NCBI GenBank assembly: GCA_030624805.1
Contig: JAUXJL010000037.1
Location: 1 to 11,501, forward strand
Direction of reading: 5' to 3'
From: Acidimicrobiia bacterium
Lineage (GTDB): Bacteria; Actinomycetota; Acidimicrobiia; Spongiisociales; SHLN01
DNA length: 11,501 nt
Part shown: positions 1 to 6,058 of the stretch, in pieces
How positions within the stretch are numbered: position 1 is the first letter of the stretch
Layout of the letters: each line of letters starts with the position of its first letter
The notes under the pieces: generated by a model
Seen by the model: only the letters and a program-made list of their open reading frames with translations
What the model was told of the DNA's origin: nothing
The model's database searches: none
Program-made: the position numbers and the translations under genes

Positions 1-1
1 G

Positions 2-91
2 CCGCCCCTAATCGCCCGCCATCCACACGTCGACTTTCTTATCGAGGCTCTCGATTCCTTGTTGGACGAGGTCGATCGTCAACGCCCCTGA
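2..91 (+). CDS. C-terminal fragment of an unidentified protein, cut by the window edge
   Basis: An open frame enters from the left edge and ends at a TGA at 89-91, giving 29 residues that finish in LDSLLDEVDRQRP. The composition is that of a soluble, acidic, amphipathic helix (alternating Leu/Ile/Val with Asp/Glu), which looks like a real protein tail rather than a random high-GC frame. A strong hairpin begins 8 nt after the stop, as expected behind a gene end. Too little is present to assign a family. The frame could still be fortuitous, because 29 codons is short. Confidence 0.45.
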   Translation, partial: PPLIARHPHVDFLIEALDSLLDEVDRQRP

Positions 92-99
92 CGCTCATT

Positions 100-130
100 C
101 GGCGGCTGGGCCGGAGTGCCCGAGCCGCCG
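100..130. terminator. GC-rich hairpin between converging genes
   Basis: CGGCGGCT (100-107) pairs perfectly with AGCCGCCG (123-130). Inside it GGGC (108-111) pairs with GCCC (118-121) around the loop CGGAGT, with one bulged G at 122, so the stem is about 12 bp. It lies between the plus-strand gene end at 91 and the minus-strand gene end at 185, the expected place for a bidirectional terminator. Neither strand has a clear T-run after the stem, so it may act as an RNA-stabilising or Rho-assisted structure rather than a classical intrinsic terminator. Confidence 0.55.
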
Positions 131-184
131 GTTGTGCGCTACGGACTACGCACTGGTTGATAGCGCCCCGAGAATGATCACTCT

Positions 185-688
185 TCAGAAACGGAAGCGA
201 GTTACGTCCTTCGGGAAATCGAACCATGCCATGGCCCGGCCGGGGGTGAACATTCTCAATCCACCGGCGTGCGCGCCCTCCCAACTGTCAGGCTTCGGCG
301 AGTAACCGAGCTTGGAATACTTCCCACTGAACTCAGCCGCCAGGCGGCCTCCGAACTCCAAACCCGGCGAATCGGCCGGCTCAGAAATACCCTCCACCAT
401 CACGGCCCGACGACCATCTTCGAGATGCAGCACACACGCAGAATTCGCAACCAGATTCTGCGCGTGGACCGTGTCAGGCGAACCGTCGTACCAGAACAGT
501 CCATCCATCCAAACGCCCCATCGAGGAATCACGTGTGGCGTTCCATCCGAGCGGGTCGTTGCCATCCAATAGTGGATTGATTCGACCAGGCGCTTCTCGA
601 CTTCAGACCATAAAAGCACACCCTCATCGGTGTCTGGCATCCCATAGCCGTCAGGAATCTGCGGTCGATCACGCCTTGGACTGCTCAT
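185..688 (-). CDS. Pyridoxamine 5'-phosphate oxidase-family (split-barrel) flavoprotein
   Basis: A 167-residue protein of the PPOX/FDOR split beta-barrel superfamily, whose members bind FMN, F420, FAD or heme and act as reductases, oxidases or cofactor-binding proteins in the cytoplasm. The diagnostic stretch is residues 40-53 (YWMATTRSDGTPHV), followed by beta strands of the type RWGVWMDGLFWYDG and the AQNLVANSACVLHLEDG segment, which matches the usual 'W-A-T-x-R-x-D-G-x-P-H' strand and the 'NL..N..v.l...g' segment. Length is typical for the superfamily. The frame extends 13 codons further up, but that extension (Trp-rich, no homology pattern) is probably not translated. The ATG at 688 is preferred because a TATTTT hexamer lies 6 nt upstream. 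It is transcribed divergently from the glycohydrolase operon. Cofactor and substrate cannot be told from the sequence; F420 is possible if the host is an actinobacterium. Confidence 0.85.
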   Translation of the reverse strand: MSSPRRDRPQIPDGYGMPDTDEGVLLWSEVEKRLVESIHYWMATTRSDGTPHVIPRWGVWMDGLFWYDGSPDTVHAQNLVANSACVLHLEDGRRAVMVEGISEPADSPGLEFGGRLAAEFSGKYSKLGYSPKPDSWEGAHAGGLRMFTPGRAMAWFDFPKDVTRFRF

Positions 689-694
689 GTCCAC

Positions 695-700
695 AAAATA
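695..700 (-). promoter_or_regulatory. Putative -10 element (TATTTT) for a leaderless flavoprotein mRNA
   Basis: On the minus strand the sequence reads TGGTATTTT, then GTGGAC, then the ATG at 688. This is a TANNNT hexamer preceded by TG (extended -10) and spaced 6 nt from the start codon. There is no Shine-Dalgarno sequence and no clear -35. Transcription would begin at or next to the ATG. Confidence 0.4.
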
Positions 701-741
701 CCAGGCTGCCCAAACCCAGAACCCCACACCCAGTGATCGAG

Positions 742-754
742 GCCACCGGGTGGC
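742..754. promoter_or_regulatory. Short palindrome GCCACC-G-GGTGGC, candidate operator
   Basis: Two perfect 6-bp arms flank one central G. The site sits just upstream of the TAAGGT hexamer at 760-765, where it would cover the spacer between -10 and -35 of the operon promoter, a typical repressor position. No cognate regulator is encoded in the operon, and a 6-bp-arm palindrome is not rare in GC-rich DNA. Confidence 0.3.
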
Positions 755-759
755 GACAG

Positions 760-765
760 TAAGGT
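760..765 (+). promoter_or_regulatory. Putative -10 element (TAAGGT) for the glycosidase operon
   Basis: TAAGGT is followed by exactly 6 nt (CCGGAC) and the ATG at 772. It fits the TANNNT -10 of leaderless actinobacterial genes. The same bases contain AAGG, which could be read as a weak Shine-Dalgarno 7 nt from the ATG, so the two readings compete. No convincing -35 is visible. Confidence 0.35.
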
Positions 766-771
766 CCGGAC

Positions 772-1929
772 ATGGCTGAGCCCGGGATTGAAGACACCCT
801 CCTATTCAAGAAGGTATACGGCTGCTTGTTAGGGGGAGCCATCGGGGATGCGCTCGGAGGACCGGTCGAAGGTTGGACACCAGAGGAGATCCGCGCCGAA
901 TACGGCGGTAATCTGGACCGTTACGTGCCGTACCGCAGACCACCGGGCTACCACGCCCATTTCGGTGAAGGCGACCGTATCGGGGCCTACACGGACGACA
1001 CCCGTATGAAGCACCTCCTTTGCGAAGCCATCATTGAGGCCGGCGGAATGCCCAGGGTCGGGCATTTCGGCCATGTGCTGGCCCGGGCGTATCACACGGC
1101 ACCGGATGAGCTCCACGAGGGTCTCATCGAGGAGTACTACCTCAAGGCTATTTGGGGTACCGACAAGGCTATCTTCAGCGGTGAGCCGACCAACGGCGCC
1201 ATGATGAGCAACTCGCCGATTGGCATCATGGCTGCGAGTCGGCCCGTGGCGGCGTATCAGGCGGGTTTCGAGCTGGCATTCGTGACCGCCGGGTACGCCA
1301 AGACCGCGTCGGCGATGATAGCGGCGGCCATTGCCGAGGCGATGCAGGCCCGGCCCACAATCGAAGGCGTAATCGACGAGGCTGTGGCAGCCCACCTGGG
1401 GTTTGCCGAACAGCGGGAGGGCCCGCTTTGGTTCGGCATGCGCGCAACCAGCTTCGAGCCCGGGGCGTCGGCGTCGAACTGGCGCTACGACCCGAACCTG
1501 CAGTTCCTGACGGCCGGCCTGAAAATTGCACGCGGGAATAGCGATGTTTTCGCGATCCGAGAGCCCCTTTACGCTGCACTCGAGTGGGGTCATTTGTTTT
1601 CGGAGGCGACGCACACGCTCGTCGTTCCGCTTGCCATGTTTGTGGCCGCCGACGGCGACTTCAGGGATTCCGTTGTCGGCTCGGTCATGTACGGCCGCGA
1701 CAACGACAGCTACGCAACCATTGCTGGAGCGTTGGCCGGCGCGTTCCACGGGGTCGATGCGATCCCACCTGAGTGGATTCAGCCTGTCGTGGACGGCAAC
1801 CCCGAGGTCGACATGCACGAACTGGCGGTCAGTCTGACGGAGCTTCTTTTGCACGAGAGCGAGCAACTCACGGCCGACGCTTCGGCGCTCGCACAACTAC
1901 ACGTGGTCGGACAAGGGGAAGACGCATAA
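772..1929 (+). CDS. ADP-ribosylglycohydrolase (DraG/ARH) family protein
   Basis: A 385-residue protein of the ADP-ribosylglycohydrolase family, all-helical dinuclear-Mg enzymes that cleave ADP-ribose from Arg, Ser or other acceptors, or related N-glycosides. The N-terminal helix motif GCLLGGAIGDALGGPVEG (residues 17-34) and the metal-binding TDDT (74-77) are intact. The C-terminal metal motif reads GRDNDS (308-313) and continues into an Ala/Gly-rich helix (ATIAGALAGAFHG). Asp310 and Asp312 with Ser313 correspond to the D-x-D-S/T ligands of the family, so the enzyme should be active. It is the first gene of a four-gene operon. Its TAA stop overlaps the probable AUA start of the next gene by 4 nt (ATAA), which suggests translational coupling. 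The company of nucleoside hydrolases and a phosphorylase points to a small-molecule ribosyl or ADP-ribosyl substrate rather than to dinitrogenase reductase; that part is inference. Confidence 0.9.
   Translation: MAEPGIEDTLLFKKVYGCLLGGAIGDALGGPVEGWTPEEIRAEYGGNLDRYVPYRRPPGYHAHFGEGDRIGAYTDDTRMKHLLCEAIIEAGGMPRVGHFGHVLARAYHTAPDELHEGLIEEYYLKAIWGTDKAIFSGEPTNGAMMSNSPIGIMAASRPVAAYQAGFELAFVTAGYAKTASAMIAAAIAEAMQARPTIEGVIDEAVAAHLGFAEQREGPLWFGMRATSFEPGASASNWRYDPNLQFLTAGLKIARGNSDVFAIREPLYAALEWGHLFSEATHTLVVPLAMFVAADGDFRDSVVGSVMYGRDNDSYATIAGALAGAFHGVDAIPPEWIQPVVDGNPEVDMHELAVSLTELLLHESEQLTADASALAQLHVVGQGEDA
1914..1919 (+). promoter_or_regulatory. Shine-Dalgarno sequence pointing to an AUA start
   Basis: AGGGGA lies inside the end of the glycohydrolase gene, 6 nt before ATA at 1926-1928. 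It is one of the best purine-rich SD matches in the operon. The next in-frame ATG (1965) has no SD and would remove residues conserved in the paralogue. The site therefore decides the start of the first nucleoside hydrolase. Confidence 0.55.
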
Positions 1930-3029
1930 CGACACCGAGCTTCCAGCCGCTCTCTGATGATCGGATGCGCCAGATGTTGGCGCTTCCCGAAGGCGATCTG
2001 CGCGTCGTCATCGACACCGATGCCAAGAATGAGATCGACGATCAGTACGCGTTTGCGTGGGCGCTCCTCTCCCAGGACCGATTGGAGATCGAGGGGATGT
2101 ACGCCGCTCCGTTCTCCCGCGAATACCACCGCCAACCATTGCTTGAGGCTTACGGACAGGTCATGCGCGGTGAGGTGGGCGAGCTGATGGACATCGACAA
2201 CGTCAGCTGGGGTGGCAGCCATTACGAGTGGGCGCAGCGCCTCGTGGAGCAGGGACGCGAACCGTCCGACCTTCATTTCGTGACCCCCGGGGAGGGAACC
2301 GAGCTCAGCTACCACGAGATCCTCAAGGTGTACGAGCTGCTCGAAGAGGACAGCACTGACAGGGTGTTTCGCGGCTCGGATGGGTTCCTGTCGTTGCTCG
2401 ATGAGCCCTTTCACAACGATGCTGTCGAACACCTCATAGAACGCGCCCTGGCCGACGACGACCGGCCGCTCTACGTTGTAGCTCTGGCCGCACCGACGAA
2501 TATCGCGTCGGCCATCCTGATCGAGCCCAAGATCATCGACCGCATCGTGGTCGTGTGGACGTCGGCCTATCCGTCCTTTAGCCCACTCTCGAATCGTCCT
2601 TCCATGAATCTGGTCCAGGATCTGATCGCTTCACAGTTGCTATTTGAGAGTGGCGTCCCACATGTCTATTTGCCCGGGTATTACATCGGGACCCAGCTTT
2701 CGCTCTCGTTGCCCGACGCTGAGCGATGGGTCAAAGGGCGCGGCAAGATCGGCGACTATCTCCATGAGCTCTACATCACCAACCCCGTGTACGAGCAGTT
2801 CGGCATTCGTGACCACTTCGGTCGCACCTGGATCGGTTGGGATTTGGTTTGTATTGCCTGGCTGCTCAATCCGGAATGGGTGCCCTCCCAGCTGGTGCCG
2901 GCCCCGGTACTCGATGACGACATGTACTGGCAGCATCGGTCCGACCGCCATTGGATGCGGGAAGCGACCAGCATCCAGCGAGATGAGATCTACCGAGACT
3001 TTTTTCGCCGACTAGAGCACGCGCCCTGA
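1926..3029 (+). CDS. Nucleoside hydrolase-like protein, copy 1 (probable AUA start)
   Basis: A 367-residue protein (from ATA at 1926) of the inosine-uridine nucleoside N-ribohydrolase fold, Ca-dependent enzymes that split nucleosides into base and ribose. The N-terminal calcium motif is DTDAKNEIDDQ (residues 30-40), a variant of the classical DxDPGxDD with two extra residues between the acidic pairs. The C-terminal segment WDLVCIAWLLNPEW (from residue 305) aligns with the classical HDPLAVA...P motif: the Ca-ligand Asp (306) is kept but the preceding catalytic-site His is Trp. No AUG, GUG or UUG was found near the homologous N-terminus. From ATA onward it aligns without gaps to copy 2 (27 of the first 40 residues identical by hand count, 39 of the last 63). 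If translation instead begins at ATG 1965, the protein is 354 residues and loses PxFxxLSxDR. It overlaps the upstream stop by 4 nt and ends 2 nt before copy 2. Confidence 0.85.
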   Translation: MTTPSFQPLSDDRMRQMLALPEGDLRVVIDTDAKNEIDDQYAFAWALLSQDRLEIEGMYAAPFSREYHRQPLLEAYGQVMRGEVGELMDIDNVSWGGSHYEWAQRLVEQGREPSDLHFVTPGEGTELSYHEILKVYELLEEDSTDRVFRGSDGFLSLLDEPFHNDAVEHLIERALADDDRPLYVVALAAPTNIASAILIEPKIIDRIVVVWTSAYPSFSPLSNRPSMNLVQDLIASQLLFESGVPHVYLPGYYIGTQLSLSLPDAERWVKGRGKIGDYLHELYITNPVYEQFGIRDHFGRTWIGWDLVCIAWLLNPEWVPSQLVPAPVLDDDMYWQHRSDRHWMREATSIQRDEIYRDFFRRLEHAP

Positions 3030-3031
3030 TC

Positions 3032-4126
3032 GTGGACCGCCCCGAATTCCCGACGCTGTCAGAAGACCGAATGCGGCAGCTGCTTGCACCCCCTACAGGA
3101 AAGATGCGGGTCGTCATCGATACCGACGCCGCCAATGAGATCGATGATCAGTGGGCGATCGCCTGGGCGCTGCTGAGTCAGGACCAACTCGAGATTGAAG
3201 GCATGTATGCCGCCCCCTTCTCGTTCCGGCACCACCAGGCCCCGCTCCTGGAGGCCTATGCCGAGCTCGAGCGCAGCAGCGGCACCGATCCCGATCGAAT
3301 CATGTACGCCGGTTCTTATCGCCGTTGGGCCGAGGCGCTCAAGGAGGCGGGAACCGATCCCACCACCATTCCCTTTGTCGGGCCGGACGAGGGGATGGAG
3401 CTGAGCTACCAGGAGATCCTTACGGTCTATGAGCTGCTCGATATCGACTCGGCCGGCCAGGTTCATCGCGGATCACCCGGCTATCTGGACTCGGTCGACC
3501 AACCGTACGAGAACGATGCCGTCGCCCATCTCATCGAACGGGCCATGGCTCCCGATGACCGGCCGCTGTATGTGGCCGCGATCGGGGCGGTAGCCAACAT
3601 CGCATCTGCCCTGCTCATCGAGCCGCGCATCGTAGAAAACATGGTGGTCATATGGACCTCGGCGTACCCCTCGGCGAGTCCGCACTCCAATCTCCCGTCT
3701 TTGAACCTCATGCAGGATTACGAGGCCTCGAGCCTCATCTTTGATTCGGGCGTTGCCCACGTCTATTTGCCCGGGTTCTACATCGGCGAAGAACTGAAGA
3801 TCTCGCTGCCAGACATGGAGCGCTGGGTGCAGGGAAAGGGCAAGATCGGTGACTACCTGCACCACCTCTACCTCAACAACCCGATCTACCGACAACGGGG
3901 CATCACCGAGCACTTCGGCCGCACCTGGATCGTATGGGACCTCATCAACATCGCCTGGATGCTCAATCCCGATTGGGTCCCGTCGATGCTGACGCCGTCT
4001 CCCATCCTCGACCGCGAGTTGTATTGGCAACACGACGACAGCCGCCATCTGATGCGAGAAGCCACCGGCGTCAACCGGGACGCCATTTTCCGCGACGTCT
4101 TTCAAAAACTCGATCTCGCGCCGTGA
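3032..4126 (+). CDS. Nucleoside hydrolase-like protein, copy 2
   Basis: A 364-residue paralogue of the preceding gene, starting with GTG 2 nt after its stop. It has the same variant calcium motif DTDAANEIDDQ at residues 30-40 and the same C-terminal block WDLINIAWMLNPDW (Trp302-Asp303), again with Trp in place of the classical active-site His. The long shared segments (VVIDTDA, the VYLPG-Y/F-YIG loop, the YWQH motif near the end) show tandem gene duplication followed by divergence. Keeping both copies suggests either two related substrates or a heteromeric enzyme; classical family members are dimers or tetramers. The cytoplasmic location is inferred from the absence of a signal peptide. The gene abuts the phosphorylase gene (TGA directly followed by ATG), so the two are probably translated in a coupled way. 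Confidence 0.88.
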   Translation: MDRPEFPTLSEDRMRQLLAPPTGKMRVVIDTDAANEIDDQWAIAWALLSQDQLEIEGMYAAPFSFRHHQAPLLEAYAELERSSGTDPDRIMYAGSYRRWAEALKEAGTDPTTIPFVGPDEGMELSYQEILTVYELLDIDSAGQVHRGSPGYLDSVDQPYENDAVAHLIERAMAPDDRPLYVAAIGAVANIASALLIEPRIVENMVVIWTSAYPSASPHSNLPSLNLMQDYEASSLIFDSGVAHVYLPGFYIGEELKISLPDMERWVQGKGKIGDYLHHLYLNNPIYRQRGITEHFGRTWIVWDLINIAWMLNPDWVPSMLTPSPILDRELYWQHDDSRHLMREATGVNRDAIFRDVFQKLDLAP

Positions 4127-4888
4127 ATGACGTCGCCTGAATTTCGGTCGATCCTCGACGTCACCAAACCTGAGTGGTTGGACGGGCTGGGCCTCACCGA
4201 GGAAGAAATCCCGGATGCGGTCATCGTCGAGGGTTCCTGGTGGCGGGAGGAACGTCAGGCGTGGCGGCTCGGCTACCTGACGGAGGTCCGGGAGCTCGGC
4301 TTCCCAGACATCTTCTGGGGTAAATGGCAGGGGAAGAAGATCACCATTTCTATGGCGTATGGCGCTCCCCGTACCGTCGAGACCATCAACCTCTTTGGTT
4401 TCCTCGGTGCTCGGTTGGCGCTCCAGATCGGTACCTGCGGCGGGCTGCAAGTCCATCTGGAATCCGGCGACATCATCCTGCCGGAAAGCGCGGTCGGGCT
4501 GGACGGCGTTGCCCACCTCTTCTCCGACCAAGAGGTGGCGGTAGCCGATTTGGAATGGGTCGGACGGGCACAAGAGCTGCTGCAAGCTCGAGACCACACC
4601 ACCTATCGAGGCGAGCACATGACATTCTCCTCGCTCTTTGCCGAGTCAAATTCGATGATGGCCGGTTGGCATAAGGCTGGATTCCTGTCGGTGGATATGG
4701 AAACCGCCACTACCTTGAACGTTGCCGCCTCGTTTGGCATGCCGGCGGTTTCGCTCTTGGTTGTGTGGGACGATCTGACTCGCGGCAAACGCTTTCTCGA
4801 CCCGATGACCGAAGCCGAGACAGCTGCGCTGGATCGAGCAAACGAGAGCGTTTTCGAAGTCGCTCTGGCACTGACTGAACAGCTCTAG
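4127..4888 (+). CDS. Purine/uridine phosphorylase family (NP-I) nucleoside phosphorylase
   Basis: A 253-residue protein of the NP-I family, which converts nucleoside plus phosphate to free base plus (deoxy)ribose-1-phosphate. Visible family signatures are the YGAPRTVE segment (78-85), the IGTCGGLQ glycine-rich turn (101-108) with the downstream SGDIILPE strand, and the ribose-binding VDMETA (189-194, Met191 and Glu192). These are followed by a strand ending in VVWDD, with LTRGK, in which Asp215 or Asp216 and Arg219 could provide the base-protonating pair seen in bacterial purine nucleoside phosphorylases. Length is normal for the family. The ATG abuts the previous stop with no Shine-Dalgarno sequence, as expected for coupled translation. 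It is the last gene of the operon. Base specificity cannot be deduced. As the only phosphorolytic enzyme after three hydrolytic glycosidase-type genes, it may save the ribose as the 1-phosphate. Confidence 0.88.
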   Translation: MTSPEFRSILDVTKPEWLDGLGLTEEEIPDAVIVEGSWWREERQAWRLGYLTEVRELGFPDIFWGKWQGKKITISMAYGAPRTVETINLFGFLGARLALQIGTCGGLQVHLESGDIILPESAVGLDGVAHLFSDQEVAVADLEWVGRAQELLQARDHTTYRGEHMTFSSLFAESNSMMAGWHKAGFLSVDMETATTLNVAASFGMPAVSLLVVWDDLTRGKRFLDPMTEAETAALDRANESVFEVALALTEQL

Positions 4889-4936
4889 ATCGACCACGTT
4901 GGCGGCCGGCTCCCCGGGACTGCACAGGTCCGCTCG

Positions 4937-5905
4937 TCAATGCCAGGGCAGGCCGCCTCGTGTCCCCCAGTACTGCTCTGGGGTTTCCGCCAGTTCGGGC
5001 AGTCGATCGGTTAATGCTCGCGGGACGTCAAGAGCCTCGAGGTTGCTCGCCAGCTGGTCACCGGCAGCGGCGCCACTCAACACGACGCTCGACCACGGCT
5101 GGTGGAGGCAGGCGGCAATAGCGATGGCATCCGGCGACCACTCCGGAGCGACCGACCACAACCGGTCGGCCAGATCTCGGTCGCGGGCGGTGAGCCGGCC
5201 GTTGGCGACCGCCTCCTTCACGATCACTCCCAGCCCTGCGTCGGCGGCCTCGCTGAGCGCAGCTTCGGCGGACCTTTCCAGCAGGTTCCACGTTGCCTGA
5301 ACAACCCCGAAGAGAAGGCGACCATCCGTGTCGATCTCGAGAGCCCGTCGAATTGTGTTTGCCTGGTCTGGTCCGCTCGTCGACACGCCGACGACAAGAC
5401 CCTGATCCCTCAACTCGGCCAGCCCATCCAGCACCTCGGGGTCTTCGAGCACGCCGCTCTCCTCAGTGGCGGAATGGACCTGATAGAGGCGCAGATGTGT
5501 CCCAACCAACCCGGCACTCTCGGCATATTGGCGGCCGAGGTTCTCCCTGGTGTGGATCTTGACCTCGTGCACTTGGGTGTCGACGTTCCAATCGGCCTCA
5601 TACACGTACCCCCATTTCGATCCGACGATCAGCTCGTGAGGGGCCGGGTGACGGGATTCCAGCCACGTCGACAGGAACTCCTCGGCTCTCCCGTAGGAAC
5701 GGGCGGCATCGATGTAGTTGACGCCGGCAGTTTTGGCGGAATCGAGCATCTCATGGACATGGCTTTCGAGCTTGGAGGGGTCGGTGCGGCCCGCGAGATC
5801 ATCGTCGTGACCGAGGGTGATGTAGCCCGGCCGCCCGATCGCTGCCAACCCAAAACCGATCGCCGACACGGTGATGCCGGTTGCTCCGAGATCACGGTAT
5901 TCCAT
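4937..5905 (-). CDS. Aldo/keto reductase
   Basis: A 322-residue NADPH-dependent aldo/keto reductase with a (beta/alpha)8 barrel, reducing aldehydes or ketones in the cytoplasm. It starts with the characteristic MEYRDLGATGITVSAIGFG. The catalytic tetrad is complete: Asp66 in NYIDAARSYG, Tyr71, Lys97 in IVGSKWG and His144 in LYQVHSA. A cofactor-loop segment (residues near SGAAAGDQLASNLEAL) lies near the C-terminus. The long insertion between the first strand and the Asp/Tyr motif (around residues 25-50, rich in Asp/Gly/Thr) is typical of a subgroup of bacterial AKRs. The gene converges with the phosphorylase, ending 48 bp from it, and no strong terminator is visible in that gap. A TAATGT hexamer 6 nt upstream of the ATG suggests its own leaderless promoter. 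The substrate is not predictable, and a link to the glycosidase operon is not supported by orientation. Confidence 0.92.
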   Translation of the reverse strand: MEYRDLGATGITVSAIGFGLAAIGRPGYITLGHDDDLAGRTDPSKLESHVHEMLDSAKTAGVNYIDAARSYGRAEEFLSTWLESRHPAPHELIVGSKWGYVYEADWNVDTQVHEVKIHTRENLGRQYAESAGLVGTHLRLYQVHSATEESGVLEDPEVLDGLAELRDQGLVVGVSTSGPDQANTIRRALEIDTDGRLLFGVVQATWNLLERSAEAALSEAADAGLGVIVKEAVANGRLTARDRDLADRLWSVAPEWSPDAIAIAACLHQPWSSVVLSGAAAGDQLASNLEALDVPRALTDRLPELAETPEQYWGTRGGLPWH

Positions 5906-5911
5906 CCCGCC

Positions 5912-5917
5912 ACATTA
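5912..5917 (-). promoter_or_regulatory. Putative -10 element (TAATGT) for the aldo/keto reductase
   Basis: On the minus strand TAATGT is followed by GGCGGG and the ATG at 5905, a TANNNT hexamer 6 nt from the start. The 7-bp hairpin at 5921-5937 would lie just upstream, between the -10 and the expected -35 position. Confidence 0.35.
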
Positions 5918-5918
5918 C

Positions 5919-5993
5919 GTGCCGGGGCAACCCCGGCGGCCAGTTCCAAACCGAATGGTGGAACCAGCTCGGCCTCGTGCCGCGGCAACCCCG
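5919..5993. repeat. Two copies of a 17-bp direct repeat
   Basis: GTGCCGGGGCAACCCCG (5919-5935) recurs as GTGCCGCGGCAACCCCG (5977-5993) with one mismatch, 58 bp apart. The first copy forms part of a perfect hairpin; the second can form only a partial one. They lie in the non-coding stretch upstream of the aldo/keto reductase, between them an inverted repeat GTTCCA (5943-5948) and TGGAAC (5959-5964). Confidence 0.5.
5921..5937. terminator. Perfect 7-bp hairpin in the 153-bp gap, terminator or operator
   Basis: GCCGGGG (5921-5927), loop CAA, CCCCGGC (5931-5937). It lies downstream of the YihY gene and 16 bp upstream of the aldo/keto reductase start. It has no T-run on either strand. Either role, ending the upstream transcript or binding a regulator of the reductase, fits the position. 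The rest of the gap (5906-6058) holds no convincing coding sequence. Confidence 0.4.
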
Positions 5994-6011
5994 CCTGCTG
6001 CGACAATCTGT

Positions 6012-6023
6012 CGGTTCGGACCG
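6012..6023. terminator. Small UUCG-type hairpin downstream of the YihY gene
   Basis: CGGT-TCGG-ACCG forms a 4-bp stem closed by a tetranucleotide loop, 36 bp after the YihY stop codon on the minus strand. There is no strong T-run. It may be a weak terminator or 3' stability element. Confidence 0.25.
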
Positions 6024-6058
6024 GGATGTGGCGTTGATTGGCTAGGAAGGGTCTCGCC

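Noticed and set aside
39..284. Minus-strand small open frame covering the left-edge hairpin
   Set aside because: Arg/Pro-rich composition; it overlaps the hairpin and the end of the flavoprotein gene in another frame, and no homology pattern is visible.
829..1896. Long minus-strand open frame (about 355 codons) opposite the glycohydrolase gene
   Set aside because: Its translation has no family pattern and is rich in Arg/Gly/Val runs, while the plus strand carries clear TDDT and DNDS motifs. It is a high-GC antisense shadow.
3473..4618. Minus-strand open frame (about 381 codons) spanning the second nucleoside hydrolase and the phosphorylase
   Set aside because: It crosses the junction of two well-supported plus-strand genes and has no recognisable motif. 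It is explained by codon bias.
772..4888. Reading the glycosidase operon as an antiphage NAD-depletion or ADP-ribosylation system
   Set aside because: It has no sensor, TIR, Sir2, ADP-ribosyltransferase or NTPase domain, and no mobile-element or defence neighbours. Metabolic use fits better.
4889..4936. Terminator between the phosphorylase and the aldo/keto reductase
   Set aside because: Only 4-bp stems (for example CCGG-CTCC-CCGG and GGAC...GTCC) can be drawn, with no T-run, so I do not call one.
5102..6037. Plus-strand open frame (about 311 codons) opposite the aldo/keto reductase
   Set aside because: The minus strand encodes the complete AKR tetrad; the opposite frame has no family pattern and runs into the hairpin-rich gap.
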